The notes beneath the pieces were generated by a model. It was given only the letters and a program-made list of their open reading frames with translations. It was not told the origin of the DNA and did not search any database. Below, in pieces: positions 52,298 through 60,065 of a stretch of DNA of 64,000 bases. The position numbers were made by a program, and so were the translations under genes. Source of the stretch: Anaerorhabdus furcosa (GTDB lineage: Bacteria > Bacillota_I > Bacilli_A > Erysipelotrichales > Erysipelotrichaceae); contig NZ_FUWY01000005.1 in NCBI RefSeq assembly GCF_900167375.1, positions 62,001-126,000 on the forward strand. The letters are read 5' to 3'. The stretch's first letter is position 1. Each line of letters begins with the position of its first letter.

Positions 52298-53437
52298 CTA
52301 GATGCTTTCTTTACCTCTACAATATGTTTGTACAACTGAGTAGTCATCATTTAATACAACTAAGTCAGCATCATAACCGGCACCAATCTTTCCTTTACGA
52401 TGATCAATTTTTAATAAACGTGCAGGATTTAGCGTACAAGCATTTAATGCAGCATCAAATGGAACTTGTGCTTCTTCAACTAGAATTCTCAAGCCTTCGT
52501 TAATACGTAATGTACTACCTGCTAAGTTTTTAGTTGATGTTAAGTGAGCACTTCCATCTGGATAAATTTCAATTTCGTTACCACCAAAGATAAATTTACT
52601 ACCAGCAGGTGATCCTTTTGCCATTAAAGCATCAGATACCATGATGGTATAATCTCTTCCTTTAGAATTGAATAAGATATTTAATGCAGCAGGTGTTGAG
52701 TGGTTACCATCACAAATAACTTCACCAAATACATCTCTAAATCTAAATGCAGCACCAATTAATCCATTGTTTCTATGGTTGAAAGGTGACATACCATTGT
52801 AGATATGAGTCATTGATTTAGCACCATTAGCAACTGCAAGAACTGCTTGTTCATAGGTTGCAGCACTGTGTCCAATACTTACCACAACATCATTTTCATT
52901 GCAATAATGAGTTAATGCAAAATCTTCATCTGTTTCTGTTGCAAGTGTCATAATTTTAATAAGACCTTTTGCCGCTTTTTGATACTCCTTGAATTGTTCT
53001 ACAGTTGGTGGAACAATGTATTGTTCAGGTTGAGCTCCTTTGTATACCATATCAAGATAAGGTCCTTCAAAGTGGATTCCTAAGATTTCTGCTCCTTCAT
53101 AACCTTCATCATTGACTTTGGCTACATTTGCTACAGCACCAGTTAAAACATCAACACTTTGTGTAATTGTAGTTGGACATAGTCCAGTTACACCTTCATT
53201 AGGTATATTCTTAAGCCAGTTTCTTAATCCTTCTTCAGTTGCATCATTGGTATCAAAACCATATGCTCCATGACAATGGATATCTAAGAAACCAGGTACA
53301 ATACGTTTCGACTCATAATCTTGATCAACTTCTTTTGTACCATAAGGTAATACGGCCTTTACTTTTTTATCTACTACTTCAATTTGAGCTGGGATAAATT
53401 GGCCTGAAACCCAAACTCTTTTACTTTGAATGATCAT
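52298..53437 (-). CDS. nagA: N-acetylglucosamine/galactosamine-6-phosphate deacetylase
   Basis: Removes acetate from GlcNAc-6-P or GalNAc-6-P. The 379-residue amidohydrolase has DIHCHGAYGFD (metal ligands HxH), ILGIHFEGPYLD, VVSIGHSAATYEQA, MTHIYNGMSPFNHR and the catalytic VSDALMAKGSP. Being divergent from agaS suggests GalNAc-6-P (AgaA role) as a main substrate, though NagA enzymes often take both. SD GGGAGG. Confidence 0.96.
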   Translation of the reverse strand: MIIQSKRVWVSGQFIPAQIEVVDKKVKAVLPYGTKEVDQDYESKRIVPGFLDIHCHGAYGFDTNDATEEGLRNWLKNIPNEGVTGLCPTTITQSVDVLTGAVANVAKVNDEGYEGAEILGIHFEGPYLDMVYKGAQPEQYIVPPTVEQFKEYQKAAKGLIKIMTLATETDEDFALTHYCNENDVVVSIGHSAATYEQAVLAVANGAKSMTHIYNGMSPFNHRNNGLIGAAFRFRDVFGEVICDGNHSTPAALNILFNSKGRDYTIMVSDALMAKGSPAGSKFIFGGNEIEIYPDGSAHLTSTKNLAGSTLRINEGLRILVEEAQVPFDAALNACTLNPARLLKIDHRKGKIGAGYDADLVVLNDDYSVVQTYCRGKESI

Positions 53438-53462
53438 ATAATAATCCTCCCTTTATTGTTTA

Positions 53463-53491
53463 ATTATATTTTAGTCCTTTTTGAATGTCTA
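53463..53491 (-). promoter_or_regulatory. nagA promoter
   Basis: On the minus strand: TAGACA (-35), 17-base spacer, TATAAT (-10). Its -35 faces the agaS promoter 45 bases away, leaving room for a shared operator. Confidence 0.75.
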
Positions 53492-53536
53492 TGTTTATAC
53501 TTTTTAACAATGAAATTACATGTTTTAACTAAAATG

Positions 53537-53565
53537 TTGTACTTTGGATGGGTGGTGTCTATAAT
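53537..53565 (+). promoter_or_regulatory. agaS promoter
   Basis: TTGTAC, 17-base spacer, TATAAT, 27 bases before the ATG. The 45 bases between it and the nagA promoter contain AT-rich near repeats (TTTTAACAA, TTTTAACTA). Confidence 0.75.
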
Positions 53566-53591
53566 GAGGATGTAAAAAAGGAGGAATTACC

Positions 53592-54764
53592 ATGACTATT
53601 TTCGGATTCACACAAGAAGAACTACAAGCAAAATCTACAACATTTACTGCAACTGAGATTCATCAACAACCTGCTACTTGGAAAAAAACAATCAACCAAG
53701 TAAAAGAAATGAAAGATCAAATTCAAACATTTTTAAATCAAGTATTAACTCAAGAGGATTATGACATCATTTTAACAGGTGCTGGCACAAGTGAATTTGT
53801 AGGGAATACTTTATTCTCTTATTTAAACAAGAGCACTAATTATAAAACAAAATCATATGCAACAACAGATATTACTGCTACACCTGAAAACTACATTTCT
53901 CAAACAAAGCCTACATTATTGATTAGCTTTGGTCGTTCAGGTAATTCACCAGAATCAATTGGTGCAGTAGATGCTGCTGAAGCAGTTACTAGCAATATTT
54001 ACCATTTATTTGTTACATGTAACAAAAATGGTGCTTTATCAAAACGTGCAGAAGGAAAATCAAATTGCTTAGCAATCAACCTTACTGATGAAACTCATGA
54101 CCAATCATTCGCAATGACTTCATCATTCACAAACATGTACTTAGCTACATTATTAAGTTTCAACTTAACAAATTTAGATGAAACTGTAAAAGCAGTAGAA
54201 GATGTAATCGCATGTGCTACAAAGATGGTTGAAACTGACTATACAGTGTGTGCAGATGTAGTAAAAGCTTATGACTTCAAACGTATTGTTTATTTAGGAA
54301 GCAATGCTTTAAAAGGAATTGCACAAGAATCATCATTAAAGCTACTCGAACTTACTGCTGGTCAAATTGTAACTATGTATGATACACCTCTTGGATTTAG
54401 ACATGGACCAAAATCTATTATTGATAATGATACATTAACTGTGATTTATTTAAGTGATGAAGCATATACTCGTCAATATGAAATTGATTTAATTAAAGAG
54501 ATGAGTGGTCAACGCAAAGGAAACAAAATATTTGCAGTATGCAATACACCTTGTGAAGAAGTTAAGGCACTTACAGATTTCTATTATTGCTATAATGGTT
54601 CAAATCATGATAATATTTTCTTAGGTTTAGAATATATTGTCGTTGCACAAATACTTGCACTATTCAAATCTTTATCATTGGATATTACACCAGATAATCC
54701 ATGTCCAAGTGGAGAAGTTAATCGTGTAGTAAAAGGCGTAACTTTATATCAATATTCTAAATAG
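53592..54764 (+). CDS. agaS: Galactosamine-6-phosphate deaminase/isomerase AgaS
   Basis: AgaS converts galactosamine 6-phosphate to tagatose 6-phosphate and ammonia. The 390-residue protein has two SIS (sugar isomerase) domains. The first shows ILTGAGTSEFVGN and LISFGRSGNSPESIGA; the second shows VYLGSNALKGIAQESSLKLLELTAGQI with the DTPLGFRHGPKSII motif typical of AgaS. SD AAGGAGG. It is followed ten bases later by the EIIA gene. Confidence 0.93.
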   Translation: MTIFGFTQEELQAKSTTFTATEIHQQPATWKKTINQVKEMKDQIQTFLNQVLTQEDYDIILTGAGTSEFVGNTLFSYLNKSTNYKTKSYATTDITATPENYISQTKPTLLISFGRSGNSPESIGAVDAAEAVTSNIYHLFVTCNKNGALSKRAEGKSNCLAINLTDETHDQSFAMTSSFTNMYLATLLSFNLTNLDETVKAVEDVIACATKMVETDYTVCADVVKAYDFKRIVYLGSNALKGIAQESSLKLLELTAGQIVTMYDTPLGFRHGPKSIIDNDTLTVIYLSDEAYTRQYEIDLIKEMSGQRKGNKIFAVCNTPCEEVKALTDFYYCYNGSNHDNIFLGLEYIVVAQILALFKSLSLDITPDNPCPSGEVNRVVKGVTLYQYSK

Positions 54765-54773
54765 GAGGAAAAT

Positions 54774-55208
54774 ATGATCGGAATTATTATTACTGGCCAT
54801 GGCAATTTTGCAACTGGCTTAACAAGTTCAGTTAAATTAATAGCTGGATTACCTGAAAAATATGAAGCTGTTGACTTTGTTCAAGAAGACTCAGTGGAAG
54901 ATTTAGAAAACAAATTGAATGCAGCAATCGATAACTTAAAAGATTGTGAAAGCATCATGATGTTTACTGATTTAGTTGGTGGATCACCATTTAAAACATC
55001 TGTAGAAATCTCAATGAAAAGAGAAGAAAAAATTATCGTTCTAGGTGGTACAAACCTTGGAATGATTATTGAAACATCAATGGCTAGAGGGTTTATGGAA
55101 GATGCTGAAGCACTTGCAGATATGGCTGTTAATACAGGTAAAGATCAAGTTATCAAATATGCTTACGTTGAAAAAACTGAAGAAATAATTGATGGAGATG
55201 GTATTTAA
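54774..55208 (+). CDS. agaF: PTS EIIA, mannose type (AgaF)
   Basis: A 144-residue EIIA-Man domain with the phosphorylated His9 in ITGHGNFATG and the second family motif MMFTDLVGGSPF and GGTNLGMI. It passes phosphate from HPr to the EIIB encoded at 56609. Its separation from the other PTS genes by a regulator on the other strand is unusual, but its operon partner agaS supports the GalNAc role. SD AGGAGG. Confidence 0.92.
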   Translation: MIGIIITGHGNFATGLTSSVKLIAGLPEKYEAVDFVQEDSVEDLENKLNAAIDNLKDCESIMMFTDLVGGSPFKTSVEISMKREEKIIVLGGTNLGMIIETSMARGFMEDAEALADMAVNTGKDQVIKYAYVEKTEEIIDGDGI

Positions 55209-55235
55209 AAAACGAAGAGAAATCTTCGTTTTTTT
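55207..55235. terminator. Bidirectional terminator
   Basis: AAAAAACGAAGA/TCTTCGTTTTTT, GAAA loop; serves agaF and the convergent AraC gene. Confidence 0.93.
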
Positions 55236-56400
55236 ATTGATCATCATAAATCTTCTTTGCGTATTCGCTAGGTGTAATATTGTATCGATGAGTAAACTTT
55301 CTTGAGAAGTAGTGAATGGAATTAAATCCTAACATTGAAGAGATTTCACTGATGGTGTTTTCAGACTTTTTAATCAGTACTTTACTCTTTGCAAGTTTTG
55401 CTTCATTAATGTATTGTTTTGGTGCTACTTTTAAATTATCCTTGAATAGATTTTGTAGACTTGATCGACTAATTGAAAAGTGATCACAAATATCATCAAC
55501 AGGTAATGGCTCATAAATCTTTTGATTAATATAAGCAAGTATTTCTTCCAACAATTCATTTTCGAAATGTTGATGAATAGGGGTTGATGGTTTGGTGATG
55601 TGTTCTTCTAAATCATATTGAAGTAGATGTAATATTAATTCTTGTATAAAAGAAATCATCAAGTCCTTTGCATAAGGTAAAGGTGATGTTGTCATTTTTA
55701 CAAATTTATCTAAGATTTGATAATACTCACGAGGACAATGGAATACACGATTAATAATTGATGAATAATCTTGAATATTGGATTCAAATATAATTGTTAG
55801 GTAACTACAAGGTTCATTGGATGTAATTTCCTGTGTATGATATTGATTGGGTCCATATAAAAGTAAATCATAATTTTTTAAGGTATAGTCAGTACCTTCA
55901 ACATTAGTTTCTAATTCACCAGAATCGACAAAGGTTAATTCGAAATAGCGATGTGATTCACCATAAAATTTATAACCAGGAGATTTTACCATGTAATAAT
56001 AAGCACAGATTTCGCTCACCATTAGTTTTGGTTGAATTGGCTCGTAGATGATAGGACTAGAAGCATCCAAAGTAGTTCGAGTCGTATTTGTGGGGGTATA
56101 TAAGTTAATGGTAGATGAAGAAGTGAGCGTGATAAAAGAAAAATATTCTCCTGCATAAATTTTGAAATTACGATGAATAACAAATAATTGGGGTATGTAG
56201 GAATTGTCTTTATCTGCGATAGCGACGATTGCCATACCATCAACTGTTTCAACGTAAACATCTTGACTATATGCATAAAGTGTAGAAATAACCTTATTTG
56301 TAACTTTAAATTTTTTCTTTTTTAAGTCTTTATTTGTTCTAAATGAATCAGTTATCTTACCAAATTTAAGAAAGTAAGCACTCGTTGTTTTGTTATACAT
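55234..56400 (-). CDS. AraC family transcriptional regulator with extra N-terminal domain
   Basis: A 388-residue regulator. The C-terminal 100 residues are a full AraC double HTH (DDICDHFSISRSSLQNLFK and ISEISSMLGFNSIHYFSRKF). The middle (about 140-250) is a cupin-like sensor (RYFELTFVDSGELETNVEG, LLLYGPNQYHTQEI). The first 130 residues form an additional beta-rich domain I do not recognise. It lies between agaF and the EIIB-C-D genes, divergent from the latter, so it likely activates the GalNAc PTS operon; known aga loci more often use DeoR or GntR types. Confidence 0.85.
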   Translation of the reverse strand: MYNKTTSAYFLKFGKITDSFRTNKDLKKKKFKVTNKVISTLYAYSQDVYVETVDGMAIVAIADKDNSYIPQLFVIHRNFKIYAGEYFSFITLTSSSTINLYTPTNTTRTTLDASSPIIYEPIQPKLMVSEICAYYYMVKSPGYKFYGESHRYFELTFVDSGELETNVEGTDYTLKNYDLLLYGPNQYHTQEITSNEPCSYLTIIFESNIQDYSSIINRVFHCPREYYQILDKFVKMTTSPLPYAKDLMISFIQELILHLLQYDLEEHITKPSTPIHQHFENELLEEILAYINQKIYEPLPVDDICDHFSISRSSLQNLFKDNLKVAPKQYINEAKLAKSKVLIKKSENTISEISSMLGFNSIHYFSRKFTHRYNITPSEYAKKIYDDQ

Positions 56401-56461
56401 AGTATCACCCGGTCAAATTATACACTATTTTTCACTAAATCATCACAATTTGTTATCAAAC

Positions 56462-56505
56462 TTGAAAATTAGTACTAAAAAGTGCAAATGCAATATTGAA
56501 AATTA
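56462..56505. promoter_or_regulatory. Direct repeats, candidate AraC binding sites
   Basis: Exact ten-base repeat TTGAAAATTA at 56462-56471 and 56496-56505, starts 34 bases apart, in the gap between the AraC gene and the PTS promoter. AraC proteins typically bind direct repeats next to a weak -35, which is the case here. Confidence 0.5.
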
Positions 56506-56530
56506 TAAAACATTTTCATGTAAATTGAAC

Positions 56531-56558
56531 TATAATGTGGATATAGAAAGCGTTTACT
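56531..56558 (+). promoter_or_regulatory. PTS operon -10 and overlapping cre-like site
   Basis: TATAAT at 56531-56536 (no good -35), then TAGAAAGCGTTTACT at 56544-56558. This matches the CcpA cre consensus WTGNAANCGNWNNCW at 14 of 15 positions and falls just after the predicted transcription start. Glucose repression by CcpA as a roadblock is expected. Confidence 0.75.
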
Positions 56559-56608
56559 TCTTGGGAAGGGGATAGATGCGTTCTTAAAATGAAGGGGAGG
56601 ATAAGAAA

Positions 56609-57085
56609 ATGCCAAACATTTTATTAACTCGAATTGACAATCGTTTGATTCATGGGCAAGTTGCAACGCAATGGACTAGTTCTATCGGAGCTAATTTATT
56701 ATTAGTTGCAAATGATGATGTTGCTGAAAACACATTCCGTCAAGGATTGATGGATATGGCTGCACCTAGCTATGCACAAACTCGTTATTGGACAATTCAA
56801 AAAACAATCGACACAATTCACAAAGCTTCGGATGCTCAAAAAATCTTTATCGTATGTGAGAATCCACAGGATGTTTTAAAACTAGTTGAAGGTGGAGTGC
56901 CTATCAAAAAGTTAAACATTGGAAACATGCATATGTCAGAAGGTAAAAAGCAAGTAGCTGGTTCAGTTGCTGTTGATGATGCTGATGTTGAAGCTTTCAA
57001 AAAGCTACGCGACTTAGGTGTTGAACTTGAAATTCGTAAAGTTCCATCTATGTCTGCAGAAGACACAGAAAAACTATTCAAATAA
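56609..57085 (+). CDS. PTS EIIB, mannose/sorbose type (AgaV-like)
   Basis: A 158-residue EIIB with TRIDNRLIHGQVATQW, where His15 is the phosphorylated residue of the Man family. The C-terminus KVPSMSAEDTEKL is normal. First gene of the EIIB-EIIC-EIID operon. SD AGGGGAGG. Codons are biased toward C-ending forms here and in the next two genes, suggesting strong expression. Confidence 0.93.
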   Translation: MPNILLTRIDNRLIHGQVATQWTSSIGANLLLVANDDVAENTFRQGLMDMAAPSYAQTRYWTIQKTIDTIHKASDAQKIFIVCENPQDVLKLVEGGVPIKKLNIGNMHMSEGKKQVAGSVAVDDADVEAFKKLRDLGVELEIRKVPSMSAEDTEKLFK

Positions 57086-57109
57086 TCTAAAGAAAGGTGA
57101 TAGTAAAAC

Positions 57110-57913
57110 ATGGAATTTAATATTATTCAAATTTTACTAGTTGGAGTTATCGGTTTCCTTGGAGGAATCGACCAATTTAGTTTCCTTGAATCATTGTATC
57201 GTCCAATTGTTATGGGTCCTATCGTAGGTGCTATTCTTGGTAACTTCGATCTAGGTCTTAAAATTGGTGCTTCTTATGAACTACTTATGATTGGTAGTAT
57301 GCCAATCGGTGGAGCTCAACCTCCTAATGCTGTACTTGGAGGAATTATGGCGGTTGTATTCGCAATCGCATTAAACCAACCAAATTTTGAATCTGCTCTT
57401 GCTCTTGCAGTTCCTTTCGGACTTCTTGGACAACAAGCTGTTAACATTTGGTTCACTGTTTCTGCTCCTGCTATGGCTAAAGCTGATAGTATGGCTGCAA
57501 AAGGTGATGCAAAAGGTATCGAACGTCTTAACATTATGTTAATGCTAGGTATCGGATGTCTATTCGGTATTCTTGCAATGATCGGTGCTGGAGCTGGTCA
57601 AGCTGTAGGTCAAACATTATCTGAAGCTGTACCTGCATGGGTATGGGCAGGTCTTGGAGCTGCAGGTGGAATGATGCGTTTCGTTGGATTCGCTGTATTA
57701 ATGAAAGTTATGATTTCTGGAGAATTCTGGACAATCTTAATTGCTGGATTCGCTTCAGCAACATTAATCGACAAAGCAATGGGTACTGGTGCTTATACAT
57801 TAGTTATCGTTGCTATTCTTGGTGGAGCATTAGCTTACTATGACTTCCAAATCAATACGAAGATCAAAGCAAATGCTGGTTCAGCAAAGGAGGATTATAG
57901 TGATGGCATCTAA
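57110..57913 (+). CDS. PTS EIIC, mannose/sorbose type (AgaW-like)
   Basis: A 267-residue membrane protein of the EIIC-Man group: GVIGFLGGIDQFSFLESLYRPIVMGPIVGAILGN (in parts), then MIGSMPIGGAQPPNAVLGGI, which is characteristic. It forms the sugar channel with EIID. It overlaps EIID by eleven bases. Substrate is inferred as GalNAc from the surrounding genes. Confidence 0.93.
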   Translation: MEFNIIQILLVGVIGFLGGIDQFSFLESLYRPIVMGPIVGAILGNFDLGLKIGASYELLMIGSMPIGGAQPPNAVLGGIMAVVFAIALNQPNFESALALAVPFGLLGQQAVNIWFTVSAPAMAKADSMAAKGDAKGIERLNIMLMLGIGCLFGILAMIGAGAGQAVGQTLSEAVPAWVWAGLGAAGGMMRFVGFAVLMKVMISGEFWTILIAGFASATLIDKAMGTGAYTLVIVAILGGALAYYDFQINTKIKANAGSAKEDYSDGI

Positions 57914-58736
57914 TTTAGCAAATAACTATAAAAATACTACGCCTGCGCAACCTCTTGATAGAAAAACTCTTAACAAGATGGTTTGGCGTTCATTATTCTT
58001 ACAAATGTCTTTCAACTTTGAACGTATGCAAGCTGCTGGTTGGTTATACGGAATTCTTCCAGGTTTGGAAAAAATCCATACTGACAAAGAAGATCTTGCA
58101 CTTTCAATGCAACATAACTTAGACTTCTTTAACACTCACCCATTCTTAGTAACATTCGTTATGGGTATCGTTCTTTCATTAGAACAACAAAAAGCTGACG
58201 TTACAACAATTCGTGCTGTACGTGTAGCTGCAATGGGACCTTTAGGTGGTATCGGAGATGCAATCTTCTGGTTAACATTAGTTCCAATCGCTGCTGGTAT
58301 CGGTGCTAACTTATCTCTTGAAGGAAATATTTTAGGACCTATCCTATTCTTAGTTTTATTCAATGCAGTTCAATTCGGAGTTCGTTACGGATTAATGTAT
58401 TGGTCATATGACTTAGGAAGCAAAGCAATTGAAGCTTTAACTAAAAACGCAAAAGAATTCACTCATGCTGCTTCATTATTAGGTATCTTCGTTGTAGGTG
58501 CTTTAATTTCTAACATGGGTGGTACTACAATTGCATTAACAATTCCTAATGGAGATTCTCCTATCGTATTACAAACTGTATTAGATAGTATTTTCCCTAA
58601 ATTAATCCCTCTTGGATTAACAATGTTAATGTATTGGCTAATCGCTAAGAAGAACTTTACAGTTATTAAATGTATCCTTCTTCTATTAGCTCTTGGTATT
58701 ATTGGAGCTATTCCATTTATTGGTTTATTCGCTTAA
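57903..58736 (+). CDS. PTS EIID, mannose/sorbose type (AgaE-like)
   Basis: EIID is found only in Man-family PTS and completes the channel. This 277-residue protein has FLQMSFNFERMQAAGWLYGILP, then MGPLGGIGDAIFWLTLVPI, the family hallmarks, and a membrane-spanning C-terminus. Start set at ATG 57903, after AAAGGAGG (57886-57893), inside the end of EIIC; the frame extends upstream to 57840 without an SD. Confidence 0.94.
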   Translation: MASNLANNYKNTTPAQPLDRKTLNKMVWRSLFLQMSFNFERMQAAGWLYGILPGLEKIHTDKEDLALSMQHNLDFFNTHPFLVTFVMGIVLSLEQQKADVTTIRAVRVAAMGPLGGIGDAIFWLTLVPIAAGIGANLSLEGNILGPILFLVLFNAVQFGVRYGLMYWSYDLGSKAIEALTKNAKEFTHAASLLGIFVVGALISNMGGTTIALTIPNGDSPIVLQTVLDSIFPKLIPLGLTMLMYWLIAKKNFTVIKCILLLLALGIIGAIPFIGLFA

Positions 58737-58781
58737 TTCAGTAAATACAAGTAGAGTACAATAATCCACAACCTTCATATG

Positions 58782-58815
58782 AAAAGGTGTTCGCATTTGC
58801 GGCACCTTTTTTGTA
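58782..58815 (+). terminator. Terminator after the EIID gene
   Basis: AAAAGGTG/CACCTTTT outer stem with an inner CGC/GCG stem, then TTTTTTG. Confidence 0.88.
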
Positions 58816-58840
58816 TTCTTTTCACAATTTAGATTATACT
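58811..58840 (+). promoter_or_regulatory. Promoter of the YcaQ-like gene
   Basis: TTGTAT (in the T-run of the terminator), 18-base spacer, TATACT. Confidence 0.6.
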
Positions 58841-58861
58841 AATAGTAAGAAAAGGTGACCT

Positions 58862-60028
58862 ATGAAAATGATTAAACTCACTAAGAAACAAGCAAGACAG
58901 TTTTTATTGATTAAGCATGGCTTAATCGGTGATTATAAGTTTGTAGGAAAAGAAGGAATTCTTAATTATACAAAACAAGTTGGGTGTATACAATATGATC
59001 CAATTGATGCTTGTGGTAAAAATGCAGATTTGGTTTTATTATCTAAAGTTAAAGGGTATAAGAAAAAAATGCTTGATGAATTGCTATATCAAGATCGAAA
59101 ATTAATAGACTATTTTGATAAGAATTTAGCTATTTTTTGTGATAATGATTGGATCTATTTAAAACGCAAGAAGAAGACATATGACTTTTTAACTAGGCAT
59201 AACAAAAATGTTGAAATGGCATGCGATTTAGTAAAGAAAACAATTAAAGAAAATGGTCCAATGTCAGCATCTGATTTTAAGAATAAGGAACAAATTACAT
59301 GGACATGGGGTAATAAATCTAGTTTGTCACGTGCTTGTCTTGAACATTTATATTATATTGGTGAACTAGGCATACATCATAAGAAGGGGACAATAAAGTA
59401 TTATGATTTGATTGAAAACTGCATATCAATCAAAATACTCAATAAACCCGATCCCAATAAAACAGAAATAGATTATTTAAAATGGAATGTATTGCGTAGA
59501 ATTAGTGCAGTTGGAATGTTATGGAATAAAGCATCTGATGCTTACTTATGTATAGAAAATTTGAAAGCGAATAAAAGAAATGAAGTGTATCAAGAACTCC
59601 TTAAGGATAAAAAAATAATTCAATTTGAAGTTGAAGGGTGCAAAGAAAGTCTTTATTGCTTATCCACTGATTTGTATTTAATAAAGGAAGTAATAAAAAA
59701 TCCTAAGCTTAAGAAAAGGTGTGAGTTTATTGCTCCACTTGATAACATGATGTGGGATCGTAACTTAATTAGAGAACTATTTGAATTTGATTATAAATGG
59801 GAAATTTATACACCACAATCACAAAGAAAATATGGATACTATGTTTTACCTATTTTGTATGGTGATATATTTGTAGGGCGAATAGAAGCAGGATATACAA
59901 AGAAAAATAAATTACTTGAAGTCAAGAATATTTGGTTTGAATCTAGCATAAAGCCAAGCAAAAAATTAGAATCAGAAATAGCAAAACATATTAAGAAATT
60001 GGAAAAATTTAATCAAGAAGAATTATAG
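58862..60028 (+). CDS. YcaQ/AlkX family winged-helix DNA glycosylase-like protein
   Basis: The family (HTH_42) unhooks DNA interstrand crosslinks and bulky alkyl-purines. The 388-residue product has the catalytic-loop motif GCIQYDPID (Q-hydrophobic-D, as in AlkX/YcaQ, versus Q-x-Q in AlkZ), and the C-terminal FIAPLDNMMWDRNLIRELFEF, YKWEIYTPQSQRKYGYYVLPILYGD and VGRIE. ATG 58862 has SD AAAGGTGA. It is very Lys-rich and AT-rich compared with neighbours, sits alone within the GalNAc genes, and may be a recent arrival. Confidence 0.85.
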   Translation: MKMIKLTKKQARQFLLIKHGLIGDYKFVGKEGILNYTKQVGCIQYDPIDACGKNADLVLLSKVKGYKKKMLDELLYQDRKLIDYFDKNLAIFCDNDWIYLKRKKKTYDFLTRHNKNVEMACDLVKKTIKENGPMSASDFKNKEQITWTWGNKSSLSRACLEHLYYIGELGIHHKKGTIKYYDLIENCISIKILNKPDPNKTEIDYLKWNVLRRISAVGMLWNKASDAYLCIENLKANKRNEVYQELLKDKKIIQFEVEGCKESLYCLSTDLYLIKEVIKNPKLKKRCEFIAPLDNMMWDRNLIRELFEFDYKWEIYTPQSQRKYGYYVLPILYGDIFVGRIEAGYTKKNKLLEVKNIWFESSIKPSKKLESEIAKHIKKLEKFNQEEL

Positions 60029-60035
60029 GAAAAGA

Positions 60036-60062
60036 AAACGACAGCCATTGACTGTCGTTTCA
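60036..60062. terminator. Terminator between convergent genes
   Basis: Nine-pair stem AAACGACAG/CTGTCGTTT; on the minus strand it is followed by TTCTTTTCC-type T-rich DNA, so it mainly serves kbaZ. Confidence 0.75.
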
Positions 60063-60065
60063 TGT

